From positions 38,679-102,678 of the IMG/VR virus record IMGVR_UViG_3300045995_000532: a stretch of DNA of 64,000 nt; one strand, 5' to 3'. The stretch is from a virus. Positions 23,091-32,040 of the stretch are shown one piece after another. Positions within the stretch are counted from its first letter, which is position 1, and every line of letters begins with the position of its first letter. The translations under genes and the position numbers were made by a program. Below the pieces are notes generated by a model, which ran no database searches, was not told the DNA's origin, and saw only the letters and a program-made list of their open reading frames with translations.

Positions 23091-26000
23091 CAGATCTTCC
23101 TTCCGGTGGAGGCCATGACGACCTGCGCGCCAGCCCCGAGATACGTCTTCAGGTACTCGACCACCTGCTCGAGCGGGGCGCCGTTGATGTTCACCACGTT
23201 GTTCGAGTTGGAGTAGTCACCCACCTGGGTGGGCGCGCCCGACTGCATGGCACGGCGCACCTCGTAAATGGTGGGCAGCTTGATGTCCCCGATGTTGAAC
23301 TGCCCCTGCAGCGCGTCGCCCGCCGACTTCAGCAGCTTGTCAACCTGGTCGAGATCTTCCTGCTGCTGGCGGGTCTTCACGGCGATTGCCGCCAGCCGGT
23401 CATGCTCGCTCTGCAGGTAGCCGATGTACGCCGTGTGGGTGATCCGACCCAGGTCTTCAGCGGTCTGCAGGTCGGAGATGCGCTGGCTGAACGCCGCCTG
23501 CTCTGCCGATGCCTGCGTGTGCTTCAAGTCCAGGGAGTCCTGGCTGAGTGTGTCGACACCCTGCCCAGATGCCCGATCTGCAGCGAGCTGGTCCTGGGCC
23601 TTCTTGACATCGTTGATCGCCTGCGCCACTGGGTCAGTGATGTCCGACCCCAGCTGGCGGAGCCGGTCTACCTGGTCGCGTTCCTGCTGAGCGAACTCAG
23701 CCTTCGCCTCCACCAGCGCAGTCGACGCGTTCCAGTAGTCCTCAGTGCCCACCCTCGTCAGACCCAGATTCCGCGTCGCAATCTCGATACCAACCTTGGC
23801 CTTGTCGATGCCGGACCGGTCGCCGGCGATCGAGTGGCTGTCGACCGAGTTGGCGATCCCAACCACATTTGCGGCCTGCTGAAGGTTCAGTTGCGTGATC
23901 TGGTCCCGATACTGGCCCGCCTGCGCATCCCCCGCCGGCAACTGAGCCATCAAGTTTTGCGTGTTGGCGATCTCCTGGGCTGTCCGGGCGAGCTTGTCGC
24001 GAGGGTCAATGTTGGCCATCCGGTTGGCATTTTGCCCGGCGATGACGGCGCTTACGTACGCGTACTGAGCGTCCGTGACCGCCTTCTGTCCTGCCGAAAA
24101 AGCGGCCGTATCCTTCGTGAGCACCGTCAGTGCGAGCTTGGCGTTATCTAGTGAGGCGGCCGCCATGCCAATCGAGTCGCCAGGGTTGATGTTCTTCAGG
24201 TTATTGTTCTGCTGCCGGCTCAGCGACTCCATCTTGTCGCTGTAGTCCTTCGTGTTCTGAGCTTGCTGGGTAGCCATCTCCCCGGCGGCAAGTTGGGAGT
24301 TCAGTGCGGCAACCCGGTCCGCCGCAGATTGTTCGATCGCGGCCTGCGCGGCTGCCGCTTTTTTATATGGGCGAGAATCGTTGTCGTTTAACTTCCCTTT
24401 TGGCCACGGATTTTGCGCCAATTGAGCCTCAGTGTCTGAGGAGATCTTCGCCATACCTTCACTGCGAATGTTAGCTTGCTGCGTTCTTTCTGCATCGAGA
24501 ACAGACTGGTCAATTGCGTTCGCGCCGTGGATGTTGTCTGGAGTCAGATAAGACTTCTGCATGCCTGCAGCCGCCTGTAGATCGGTTACATTTGCATTGT
24601 ACACGGCTACCTGCCCGGCGGTAACCTGGGCACCCGCGTGAGTCAGAATCCTTGCATCCTTCTCAGTCACGTAAGGGTGACTTTTGATGATCTTAGTCGC
24701 CTTGTCTTGCGCTTCTTGTAGGCCTTTAAGACCTACTGCTGCGCCCTGCGACTTACTGCCCGTATCAGCCTCAACTCCAGCTGCGGCTGCCGCTGCCTGG
24801 GTCGCCAACCCGTCAAAGATTATCGCTGCGTCGAGCTTTTGAGGACTGTATGTTTTCAACATCTCAGTGATCTTTTCCCCGACGAGCGAGTTTAGTTTTG
24901 CTTTTCCCTCCGGCGTCAGGCCAGGCGCCGCTTTATCTGCTACGTCCTGCGACGTCGCAATAAGCGTATTCAGCTCATCCGGGGTAATGACGTTATCTGC
25001 AAGAACAGACTGAAGGCGTGATGAAATATTTCTTTGAATTGCGTCAGATACTGCTTTGCTCTGATCTGCGCTCAATAGCGTTGCGTCAGAGTTGCCTTGA
25101 GCTTCCGCTGCCATCTTCACAGTCTTATACTGATCAGCCCCAGGAGGCGGGCCAGCAGGATCAACCTGCCCATTCGGAAGATACCTAGTGGCAGCAAGAG
25201 GATCGGGCGTGACGTTACTCGCGAAGAATCCGGCCGTATCGCCAATTGCAGAAAGTGTTGCAGAACCGATGTCAAGAACCAGTTGATCTCGCTGCGCAGG
25301 TGAAACGACAGCGACGGCATTCGGAGTACCGTTGGCACTATCAACGATATCGCCAATCGCCTTGTTAAGTACCTCGAGCGACTGCGCCGCAGTATAGGAT
25401 TTCGTTTTTAGTATGTCCAACCCGGCAGTAATACCCTCAGCGCTAAAGTCACCGTTGAAAACACCGTCACCCTCGGTAGCCTTCGTATGTGCCCTGTCGT
25501 ATGCCGCTGCACGTTCTGACTGAAAGACCGACTGCTTCTTCAATTCGCCATAGTCGGCGCCGGTCGTAATCGTTGCGATGGCCGCCGACGGAGCTCCGAG
25601 GATGTTGCTCCACGACATCGTGGTCATCTTCTCGAGTTCCTTCGCGGCATTTTCCGCGGCAGCTGCAGCGTCCCTCATTTTTTGGCCCGAGTCGGCCGCC
25701 GCTCCCTGGAGACTTACGTCCACGACTGCCTGGTCGGCCGTTTGCTTGTTCTGATAGCCGGCTACCGCCAGGCCTGCCACGATTGCGCCCGCGATGACAG
25801 CAGCGCCCTGGGGCGTGATCGCCAACGCCCACGCCTTTCGCAGCAGGCCGGGACCGCTTGCTGCAGCACCCACCACGGCCGCTTCCCGCGCAACCGAACT
25901 CCCGGCAACCGCAGGAGCGGCGCTTGCCGCAGCGGCCGCCACAGACCGCTCTGCCTGGAGAGCAGCGGTGGCGCTGCGGCGAGCCGCCAAGGCCTCAGTC

Positions 26001-29000
26001 TCGGCATTCATGGCGGCGTACCCGGAAGCCTGCGGCCTGGACGCAGAGGCAACGTAGACCGGCGGCAACGCCGTCGCCGCCGCGCGACCTTGATTCCATG
26101 CCGTCGCCGCATTTGCTTCAGCACTTGCCGTCCCGCCAAAGCGATTCCGCAAAGAGGCAAACATGGTGGACGGCACAAGTATCGGCGCAGTCGCGGCCGC
26201 CGCACCTACTACTGCACGCTCAGTAGCAACAGCAACTTGCGTACTTCGATAACCAATTCCTCCGACAGCCTGGACAGCTCTCGTAACCATTCCGGCTGGC
26301 GCCAACTTTTGAAAAAGGAGTGCCGCCAGGTAGATCTCACCTAGCGCAAGGGCAATCGAGCGCATCGGTCGAGGAAGGAGGTTAAACACATTGAGCAAGT
26401 TGGTGCCGGCCACAAGAAGCTGCCGGGTGCCATCAATAATCAGAACAATCCAGTCCAAAATGCCAGTCCCCGTCAAGGAAATCCCAAACTCAAGGAACGT
26501 CGACCCAAGCTCCTTCAACCGTGACCCGATGTTCAACATCACCTCGTCGAACGCACGCTCCCCGTTGCCAGGATCGCTCGTCGATCCCTTGGCTAAAGCC
26601 TCGATCTGCGACCAGTTCTGCAAGGTGATCGTGGCGACCTGCTGAGAACCGCCCTTACCGAACGAAGCAGTGAAGTCGTTCGTCTGCGCCTGGGTCAGGT
26701 TCATCTTCGACATCGCCGCGAAAATCTCTTCGTTGTTCTTCAAGCCACTAGTGTCCAAGCCGGCAGCTTGTGCGGCCTTCGCCACCACCTGGAACTCGCG
26801 CGACATGACCTGACGGAACTGGCCCGCCGTTCCCTCAGGGTTCTGCCCCGTCGTGGCAGCAGTCTGGGCAACTATCGCCATCAACTGTTCCGGGCTGAAC
26901 CCGGCCGACTTACCCAGGGTCGCGATATTCGCGGTCGCCCCGAGAATCTCCGTCTGACCCTGGCCTGTGTGCTTGGCCATATAGGTGACGGCATCCTCAA
27001 GAACTGTGGCGCGTTCATTGCCCCACCCGAAAGCACGCAAGGCACCAGCGAGTTGAGTGTTAACCGTCAACGGATCCGCACCTGAAACCCGCGCCACACG
27101 CATAGCTATCGTGGTTGCATTTTTAGCGAGCGCCTCCTGCTGCTTCTGAGGAGCGTCCGCCACGCCATACAGACCCAGGGCCCGCGTACCCGCCTCGACG
27201 CCCACCGAAGGGGAAAACCCTGCTTGCGCCGCTGTTGCAGACAAAGATGAAGCAAGCCCGGCATTTTCTGCACGGTTGCGCCCGGTAGCAATATTGAGGT
27301 TCGTCAGCGCGCCCTCGTACGCAATGGTCTCCTGGGTGATCGACGCGAGTGCGTTTTGCAGCAGGGTCATTGCACGGTACGCGACACCATAGAACAGGGC
27401 AATGCGAGCCGTCTGGGCAACCATCTCGAAGAACGGCTTGCCGGGTTCTCCATTTGCACCGCCGCCCATCCCGAAGCCCTTTTTCAGTTGCTCCTTGATG
27501 CTCACCCGTGTTTCCATTGCTGGTAATTGCGCCAGCCAACCCGCGGAGTTCAAAGGTGGTACCAAAGGCTCGCCGTTAGCGCGAACTGCAGGGTCTCTAG
27601 GCTGGATATGCGCCATCCGGGCCGACATATCGATCCCGAAGTTCAGCCTAGCCTCAGCAGCAGTAGGGAGCGGATCGCCCTGGTTCCCAATACGCCGACT
27701 CGAACCGGGACCCGAAGCCGGATCGCTGTACCGAGTCTTGTTGGCCCGATACTGGGCTTTCATCTCCGCCCGGACGCGGCTGACTTCCTGCAGATCGGCG
27801 ATCTCTGCCGGATAGGCCTTCTTTAGCTGGCCCCTCAGGCCGTCCCATTGCACGGACGCGAACCGGGACGGCCCAGTATTCGTGCTCAGCGGTACTTCCC
27901 GCCCGATTGACTGCACCATGCCGTAGTTGCGCCGCGCAACCTGCGCGTTACTCGCCGCCTCGTCGAGTTTCGCCTTAGCGTTCGCCTCAACCCGCCGCGC
28001 AACACTCAGTGACTGAACCCCTGGCCCACTGACGGCACCCGACTCAATCTGCGTACGCCTTGAGACTGCCGACGCATAGGACTCCTGCGCCTTCGCGGCT
28101 GCCGCGTTGGCCTTGTCGAGGTCCATGAGTGAACGAGACTTCAGCAGCGGCCTCGGTACCGCCCCCGCGCGCACATCCGCGCGCCGCAGGGCCTCCTGAT
28201 CGGCGGCCGCCTGCGTCTGGGACGGGATCGCCCCAACCTGGCTGTCAACCCGGCTTTTCGCCTGACCGTTCAGGATCTGGCGCTGCTCCTCGAAGGTGAG
28301 CAGCTGATCCGGCGGGATCGCGGCGCGCCGCTCCGGGGTCAGCCCGCCCTCGGGATACCGGGTGGCCACCGCCTGCAACCGCTCAGCATCCGTCTGAGTA
28401 CGAGCACCCATCGGACGATTCACCCGTCGAGCTGCGATCTCCAACTTGAGCGCAGCGAGCTCCTCCGCGCGAACCTCGTTGCTCTCACGGATCGCCTTGG
28501 CCTCATTCGTGCGCAGGTCCTTAACCCGCTTGATTTCTGCCCGGTCATCCTCCCTGACGGCAGCGATGTCCAACTTGTTGGTCTTGTTGAACGCATCCAC
28601 CTCAGGTAGGGATATCCCGAACTGGGCAGACATCTCGCTGGCTGTGGCACCCTTGCCGCGGGCGGTGATCATGTCCTGCCGCTTGCCGGCGATCTCGGCT
28701 GCCCGTGTGCTGGCCTGGGTGGCCGCTGCATTCAGTGCATCAGCCGCGGCCTGCTGCTCGGCGACAGCGTCCTTATCGGCCTTTGCCTTAACGGCCGCAG
28801 CGTCCCTGGTGGCCTTGGTCTTGTCATCCTCCTTGGCGGAGGAAATTGCGACCCTGTTTTCCCTGTTGAATGCGGACACATCAGGTAGCGTCATCCCGAA
28901 CTTTGACGCCATCTCGCTTACTGTCGCACCGTTCGCGCGAGCAGTGATCATCTGCTGCTGCTGGGCAGCGGACATTTTCTTGGCGGCAGTGGCAGCGTCA

Positions 29001-30811
29001 GCACGAGCGACAGCTTCAGCCTTGATCGAGCTGATCAGAGCGGCGTAGTTGCGGTCAACGAGCTGCACGTCAGCGCGAGTGACACCCAGGTCATCCATGA
29101 CTGCGCGCTGCGAAGCACCGCCTGCGCGCGCGGCCGCGATCTTCTCCTGCAGCGGCGTCGGCGGACCAGGCTTCTCAGGCTCCGGCGGAGTGGCTGCCGC
29201 AGCCGCAACGGGAGGCTTCGGCGGCTTGGGCGGCGCCGGAGGCGCAGCAGGCACCGGTACCGGTGCGGCGGACTGAACCGGTGCTGCCGCGGGAGCCGCA
29301 GCGTCCCTCTTAGCGTCAGCCTTGGCCTTCCGGCTGTCCTTAGCTGCCTGAGCTGAAGCTGCTACCTTGGCGTCGTATGCCGCTTCATCAGCCTGCGCCC
29401 GGCGTGAAACTTCGTCCAAGCGCGCGCGATCGGCTTCCTGCTTCGGAGTGACCTTCTCGACTGGCGGAGGAGTTACAACGGGCGGCTGAACCGGAGGAAC
29501 CGCAGGCTGAGAGGCCGGGCGAGGCCCCGCCTCCGGCCCGTAAGGCGATCGTGTCTTTGCCCCATAGGAAAGGGCACGGTCCTGCGCCGGGCTGTCCGTC
29601 ACAACGACAGGGTCGCCGTAGAACATCCCCAAGCGGTCCCGCTTCGGGATCTGGCTCGTCGCCACACCCGACCCGAGAGCCCGGCCCGGCGGCCCCTTAC
29701 GAACGGGATCGATGTCCCGCGGGCCGTCCCATCCGAGCGCGGGCGTCGTCGTGACGGCCTTGCGGCTGTGGATTTCGACGGCCTTCGCGAGAGCCTGGTC
29801 CGGCGTCTCAGCCGTCACGCGGATGGTGCCGCGACCGCCCGACGGTGCCGTGTAGGGGATCTCGTAGCGGCGCTGATCTGCGGTTGGCGCAGGAGCCGGA
29901 GCGTTCCCGTAGTGCTGCTGACGGGTCGGGGGAGCGGGTGCCGGGGCAGGAACCGGCGCCGGGGCGGGCGCTGCGACTGCAGCGACAGACTTCGGTGAAG
30001 CGAGCTGGGCGCGCTTGTCCACCATCTTCAGGATGGGTTCCGAACCCATATGTGCGGCCGCAGCCTCCGCCAAGGACATCTGTTTGCGGGCGCTTACGAT
30101 CTGCTCCTGGAGCAGATCCTCCATGACACGGCGAGCCCGCGCGCTGCTGGGATTTCCACGAGCGTTCGCGTAGTCAGACGCAGGAGGCATGGTCAGGTTT
30201 GCGCCGGAGATGATCTCCTGCGCCCGCGGCGTGTACGAATACCCCTGGCTCTTGGTAGGTCCGGCCCACTGGACAAGAGGGGTCCCCGTGTCGAGCTTTC
30301 CCGTCGGGCCCGCAAGAGCACTGAGAGCCTCGAACCGCTTACGCGTGGACAAAACCTCGTCGGTGTACTGCTTGTAGACCTTCCGGGCCTCCTGCACCGT
30401 CGCAGTGGCCGGCAGACCCATCAGCTCGCGACGATCAAACCTTTTCGCTGCAATCGGCTCGTTGGTGCGCGCCAGGTCGTCGCGTACACCGTTGATCAGA
30501 CGGACCTGATCTTGCATGCCCTTGATCTGAGTAGGGCTGTACCCACTGCGCTCGAGGACGCTGCCGCCGAAGTTCTGCCCGGTGAACCCAGAGAATCCGG
30601 CCATCCCCGCTTGAAAGCTGGTATTGAACGCCTTCGCGAGCTCCCTGCCTTTCTCAGCGAAGGCAGTCGTGCCACCAACGGTAGTGGACTGCAGGCGATC
30701 GAAGGCTTCGTTGACTCCTGCAGGCAGACGGTCCATGGCGCCGAGGAACTCGCCGACGCCGGCCGCTGCACCCGAGCCGTCTACGCCAAGAATGACCTCT
30801 TCGTTAGGCAC
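23090..30811 (-). CDS. Tape measure protein
   Basis: A 2573-residue protein starting with GTG at 30811. It sets tail length; at roughly 0.15 nm per residue the tail would be near 385 nm. The N-terminal part is proline/alanine-rich (about 275-310 and 500-550). The region 554-755 carries three helix-turn-helix-like repeats. Two hydrophobic segments lie further on (SIALALGEIYLAALLF and GAAVIAGAIVAGLAVAGY). The second half is an Ala/Gln/Asp-rich helical rod ending near a basic C-terminus. Neighbours are the frameshifted chaperone genes upstream and the distal tail gene downstream, as in typical siphoviruses. Codons between about 24360 and 25560 look richer in A/T than the flanks. Confidence 0.95.
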   Translation of the reverse strand: MPNEEVILGVDGSGAAAGVGEFLGAMDRLPAGVNEAFDRLQSTTVGGTTAFAEKGRELAKAFNTSFQAGMAGFSGFTGQNFGGSVLERSGYSPTQIKGMQDQVRLINGVRDDLARTNEPIAAKRFDRRELMGLPATATVQEARKVYKQYTDEVLSTRKRFEALSALAGPTGKLDTGTPLVQWAGPTKSQGYSYTPRAQEIISGANLTMPPASDYANARGNPSSARARRVMEDLLQEQIVSARKQMSLAEAAAAHMGSEPILKMVDKRAQLASPKSVAAVAAPAPAPVPAPAPAPPTRQQHYGNAPAPAPTADQRRYEIPYTAPSGGRGTIRVTAETPDQALAKAVEIHSRKAVTTTPALGWDGPRDIDPVRKGPPGRALGSGVATSQIPKRDRLGMFYGDPVVVTDSPAQDRALSYGAKTRSPYGPEAGPRPASQPAVPPVQPPVVTPPPVEKVTPKQEADRARLDEVSRRAQADEAAYDAKVAASAQAAKDSRKAKADAKRDAAAPAAAPVQSAAPVPVPAAPPAPPKPPKPPVAAAAATPPEPEKPGPPTPLQEKIAAARAGGASQRAVMDDLGVTRADVQLVDRNYAALISSIKAEAVARADAATAAKKMSAAQQQQMITARANGATVSEMASKFGMTLPDVSAFNRENRVAISSAKEDDKTKATRDAAAVKAKADKDAVAEQQAAADALNAAATQASTRAAEIAGKRQDMITARGKGATASEMSAQFGISLPEVDAFNKTNKLDIAAVREDDRAEIKRVKDLRTNEAKAIRESNEVRAEELAALKLEIAARRVNRPMGARTQTDAERLQAVATRYPEGGLTPERRAAIPPDQLLTFEEQRQILNGQAKSRVDSQVGAIPSQTQAAADQEALRRADVRAGAVPRPLLKSRSLMDLDKANAAAAKAQESYASAVSRRTQIESGAVSGPGVQSLSVARRVEANAKAKLDEAASNAQVARRNYGMVQSIGREVPLSTNTGPSRFASVQWDGLRGQLKKAYPAEIADLQEVSRVRAEMKAQYRANKTRYSDPASGPGSSRRIGNQGDPLPTAAEARLNFGIDMSARMAHIQPRDPAVRANGEPLVPPLNSAGWLAQLPAMETRVSIKEQLKKGFGMGGGANGEPGKPFFEMVAQTARIALFYGVAYRAMTLLQNALASITQETIAYEGALTNLNIATGRNRAENAGLASSLSATAAQAGFSPSVGVEAGTRALGLYGVADAPQKQQEALAKNATTIAMRVARVSGADPLTVNTQLAGALRAFGWGNERATVLEDAVTYMAKHTGQGQTEILGATANIATLGKSAGFSPEQLMAIVAQTAATTGQNPEGTAGQFRQVMSREFQVVAKAAQAAGLDTSGLKNNEEIFAAMSKMNLTQAQTNDFTASFGKGGSQQVATITLQNWSQIEALAKGSTSDPGNGERAFDEVMLNIGSRLKELGSTFLEFGISLTGTGILDWIVLIIDGTRQLLVAGTNLLNVFNLLPRPMRSIALALGEIYLAALLFQKLAPAGMVTRAVQAVGGIGYRSTQVAVATERAVVGAAAATAPILVPSTMFASLRNRFGGTASAEANAATAWNQGRAAATALPPVYVASASRPQASGYAAMNAETEALAARRSATAALQAERSVAAAAASAAPAVAGSSVAREAAVVGAAASGPGLLRKAWALAITPQGAAVIAGAIVAGLAVAGYQNKQTADQAVVDVSLQGAAADSGQKMRDAAAAAENAAKELEKMTTMSWSNILGAPSAAIATITTGADYGELKKQSVFQSERAAAYDRAHTKATEGDGVFNGDFSAEGITAGLDILKTKSYTAAQSLEVLNKAIGDIVDSANGTPNAVAVVSPAQRDQLVLDIGSATLSAIGDTAGFFASNVTPDPLAATRYLPNGQVDPAGPPPGADQYKTVKMAAEAQGNSDATLLSADQSKAVSDAIQRNISSRLQSVLADNVITPDELNTLIATSQDVADKAAPGLTPEGKAKLNSLVGEKITEMLKTYSPQKLDAAIIFDGLATQAAAAAAGVEADTGSKSQGAAVGLKGLQEAQDKATKIIKSHPYVTEKDARILTHAGAQVTAGQVAVYNANVTDLQAAAGMQKSYLTPDNIHGANAIDQSVLDAERTQQANIRSEGMAKISSDTEAQLAQNPWPKGKLNDNDSRPYKKAAAAQAAIEQSAADRVAALNSQLAAGEMATQQAQNTKDYSDKMESLSRQQNNNLKNINPGDSIGMAAASLDNAKLALTVLTKDTAAFSAGQKAVTDAQYAYVSAVIAGQNANRMANIDPRDKLARTAQEIANTQNLMAQLPAGDAQAGQYRDQITQLNLQQAANVVGIANSVDSHSIAGDRSGIDKAKVGIEIATRNLGLTRVGTEDYWNASTALVEAKAEFAQQERDQVDRLRQLGSDITDPVAQAINDVKKAQDQLAADRASGQGVDTLSQDSLDLKHTQASAEQAAFSQRISDLQTAEDLGRITHTAYIGYLQSEHDRLAAIAVKTRQQQEDLDQVDKLLKSAGDALQGQFNIGDIKLPTIYEVRRAMQSGAPTQVGDYSNSNNVVNINGAPLEQVVEYLKTYLGAGAQVVMASTGRKI
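28547..29152 (-). repeat. Three helix-turn-helix-like repeats within the tape measure protein
   Basis: Residues ~554-600, 614-660 and 709-755 each read as a basic/Ala helix, (R)A-x-GA(S/T), a helix with M-x-x-x-(F/L)G, then a turn and (L/V)-x-(D/E)V-x-x-(F/V)(N/D). Examples: MITARANGATVSEMASKFGM and MITARGKGATASEMSAQFGI. The pattern resembles the helix-turn-helix of resolvase-type and HTH_38 domains. Copies two and three are about two-thirds identical. Confidence 0.7.
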
Positions 30812-30814
30812 GGT

Positions 30815-31917
30815 TCATCCCCTCAGTCCCGCGACATCCGGGTCCGTCCATGAGCTATCGGCGTCCAGTTCCTCATCGGCATCGATCGACCGCATACCCT
30901 TGGCTTCGTCCTTCATCCGCTGGGCCACCGAGTCGAACCACTCCTTCAAACGCTCCTGGCTGTGCCAGAACCGTTCGGGTGGGACCTGGTCGTTGGGCAG
31001 CTCCCAGTAGCCAAGGACTGTCAGTGCTTGGCTGATCGCGTGGACGAGGTCCCAGCCGGCTTTGCGGACGTCTCCGTCGGGGTAGAAGGCTGCGAGTCCT
31101 CCGGCTTGCTTTGCGGCTCCAACGGTTCGGAGGAAACCGAGGGAGCGTCCAAGTTTCCCGCTTCGGCCAACGACATCTGGCCGGCGAGGATGGCCACCAC
31201 CTTCGCGAGAAGCTCGTCCGGGAGGCTGGTGAGAACCTGCGCGCGGCCCTCCAGGATCCGGTCCTCATGGTGGCAGTCGGTATGGACCCAGGCGCCGTCA
31301 ACCTTGGTGGCGACACAGTCGCGCAGGGCGAAGAAAATCTCCGTTTGGCGGCGCTGCTCGTAGAACGCGTTGATGGACGCGTTGTCGCGCCAGGACGCGA
31401 TGTACCCCTTCTCAAGGTCGTCACGCGTCATCGACGTCAGCTCGTCGTTGTACTCCAGGCTCAACCGCGCCTGGATCGCGAGCACCGCGGCCTGGTGCTC
31501 TTCGCTGATCTGCGCCAGCGCAGTCACCTCAGCCGGCGTGGCAGGCCGGTCGGCGGCGATCTCTGCGCGGTCGATGACCGCGAGGCGCTCCGTCCACGCC
31601 TTGTCGGTGCGAACCTCGTCCTGCGCCTGAGTGAAGTGCTCGAGGTTCTTCGCCTGGAGGGCCTGCTGGACCAGGTCGGCATCCTCGAGGCCGTCCACCA
31701 CAGCGTGCACCGCGGCCGTCTCGACCGGGTCGCGGTCGAAGGCCTGCGCGCGGATGGCCCGACCGAAGCGGCCGTCCTTGAGTGCTTCATCCTTCTCGAA
31801 GTCGTTGGGCTTCATCACCCAGAACGTGAGCGGTTCACCGCGCGGGTCGTCGATCGCTACGATCTCGCCACGCTCGAAAAGTTCACTGACGCGGCGCAGC
31901 TTCGCCGTCTTCGACAT
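30815..31917 (-). CDS. Tail assembly chaperone frameshift product (gpGT-like)
   Basis: A -1 shift at the heptamer 31153-31159 joins 253 zero-frame codons to a 113-codon downstream frame. The resulting ~367-residue protein ends at 30815, four bases before the tape measure GTG. The T-part begins LGRSLGFLRTVGAAKQAGG and later reads AGWDLVHAISQALTVLGYW, which has the composition of real protein and no stop. This is the conserved gpG/gpGT mechanism of siphoviruses; the T-domain contacts the tape measure protein during assembly. Confidence 0.85.
31021..31917 (-). CDS. Tail assembly chaperone (gpG-like, zero-frame product)
   Basis: A 298-residue protein starting MSKTAKLRRVSELFERGE at 31917, with a GGAG ribosome-binding site. 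It lies between the major tail protein and the tape measure gene, the fixed position of gpG-type chaperones. The C-terminal 40 residues are Pro/Ser/Thr-rich. A small fraction of ribosomes is expected to shift frame at 31153-31159 and make the longer form. Confidence 0.9.
   Translation of the reverse strand: MSKTAKLRRVSELFERGEIVAIDDPRGEPLTFWVMKPNDFEKDEALKDGRFGRAIRAQAFDRDPVETAAVHAVVDGLEDADLVQQALQAKNLEHFTQAQDEVRTDKAWTERLAVIDRAEIAADRPATPAEVTALAQISEEHQAAVLAIQARLSLEYNDELTSMTRDDLEKGYIASWRDNASINAFYEQRRQTEIFFALRDCVATKVDGAWVHTDCHHEDRILEGRAQVLTSLPDELLAKVVAILAGQMSLAEAGNLDAPSVSSEPLEPQSKPEDSQPSTPTETSAKPAGTSSTRSAKH
31153..31159 (-). promoter_or_regulatory. Programmed -1 ribosomal frameshift site G-GGA-AAC
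   Basis: In the zero frame the sequence reads GCG GGA AAC, so the heptamer G GGA AAC fits X-XXY-YYZ exactly. Slippage gives GGG AAA and opens the downstream frame to 30815. Confidence 0.88.
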
Positions 31918-31989
31918 ATCCACTCCCTGGTCCAGTTGCCCGTGCGCGGTTCCCCGCGGGCTTCACCTGGACAGATCGACCGTCAACGA

Positions 31990-32025
31990 CAACGAGCCCC
32001 GCACCCGAAGGTGAAGGGCCCGTTG
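31990..32025 (-). terminator. Hairpin after the major tail protein gene
   Basis: CAACGGGCCC and GGGGCTCGTTG form an imperfect stem with an inner CACC-TTCG-GGTG hairpin, lying just after the major tail protein stop. There is no T-run, so it may be an RNA stability or partial terminator element that sets high expression of the tail tube gene apart from the chaperones. Confidence 0.6.
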
Positions 32026-32040
32026 AGGGCGTGCGATGGA

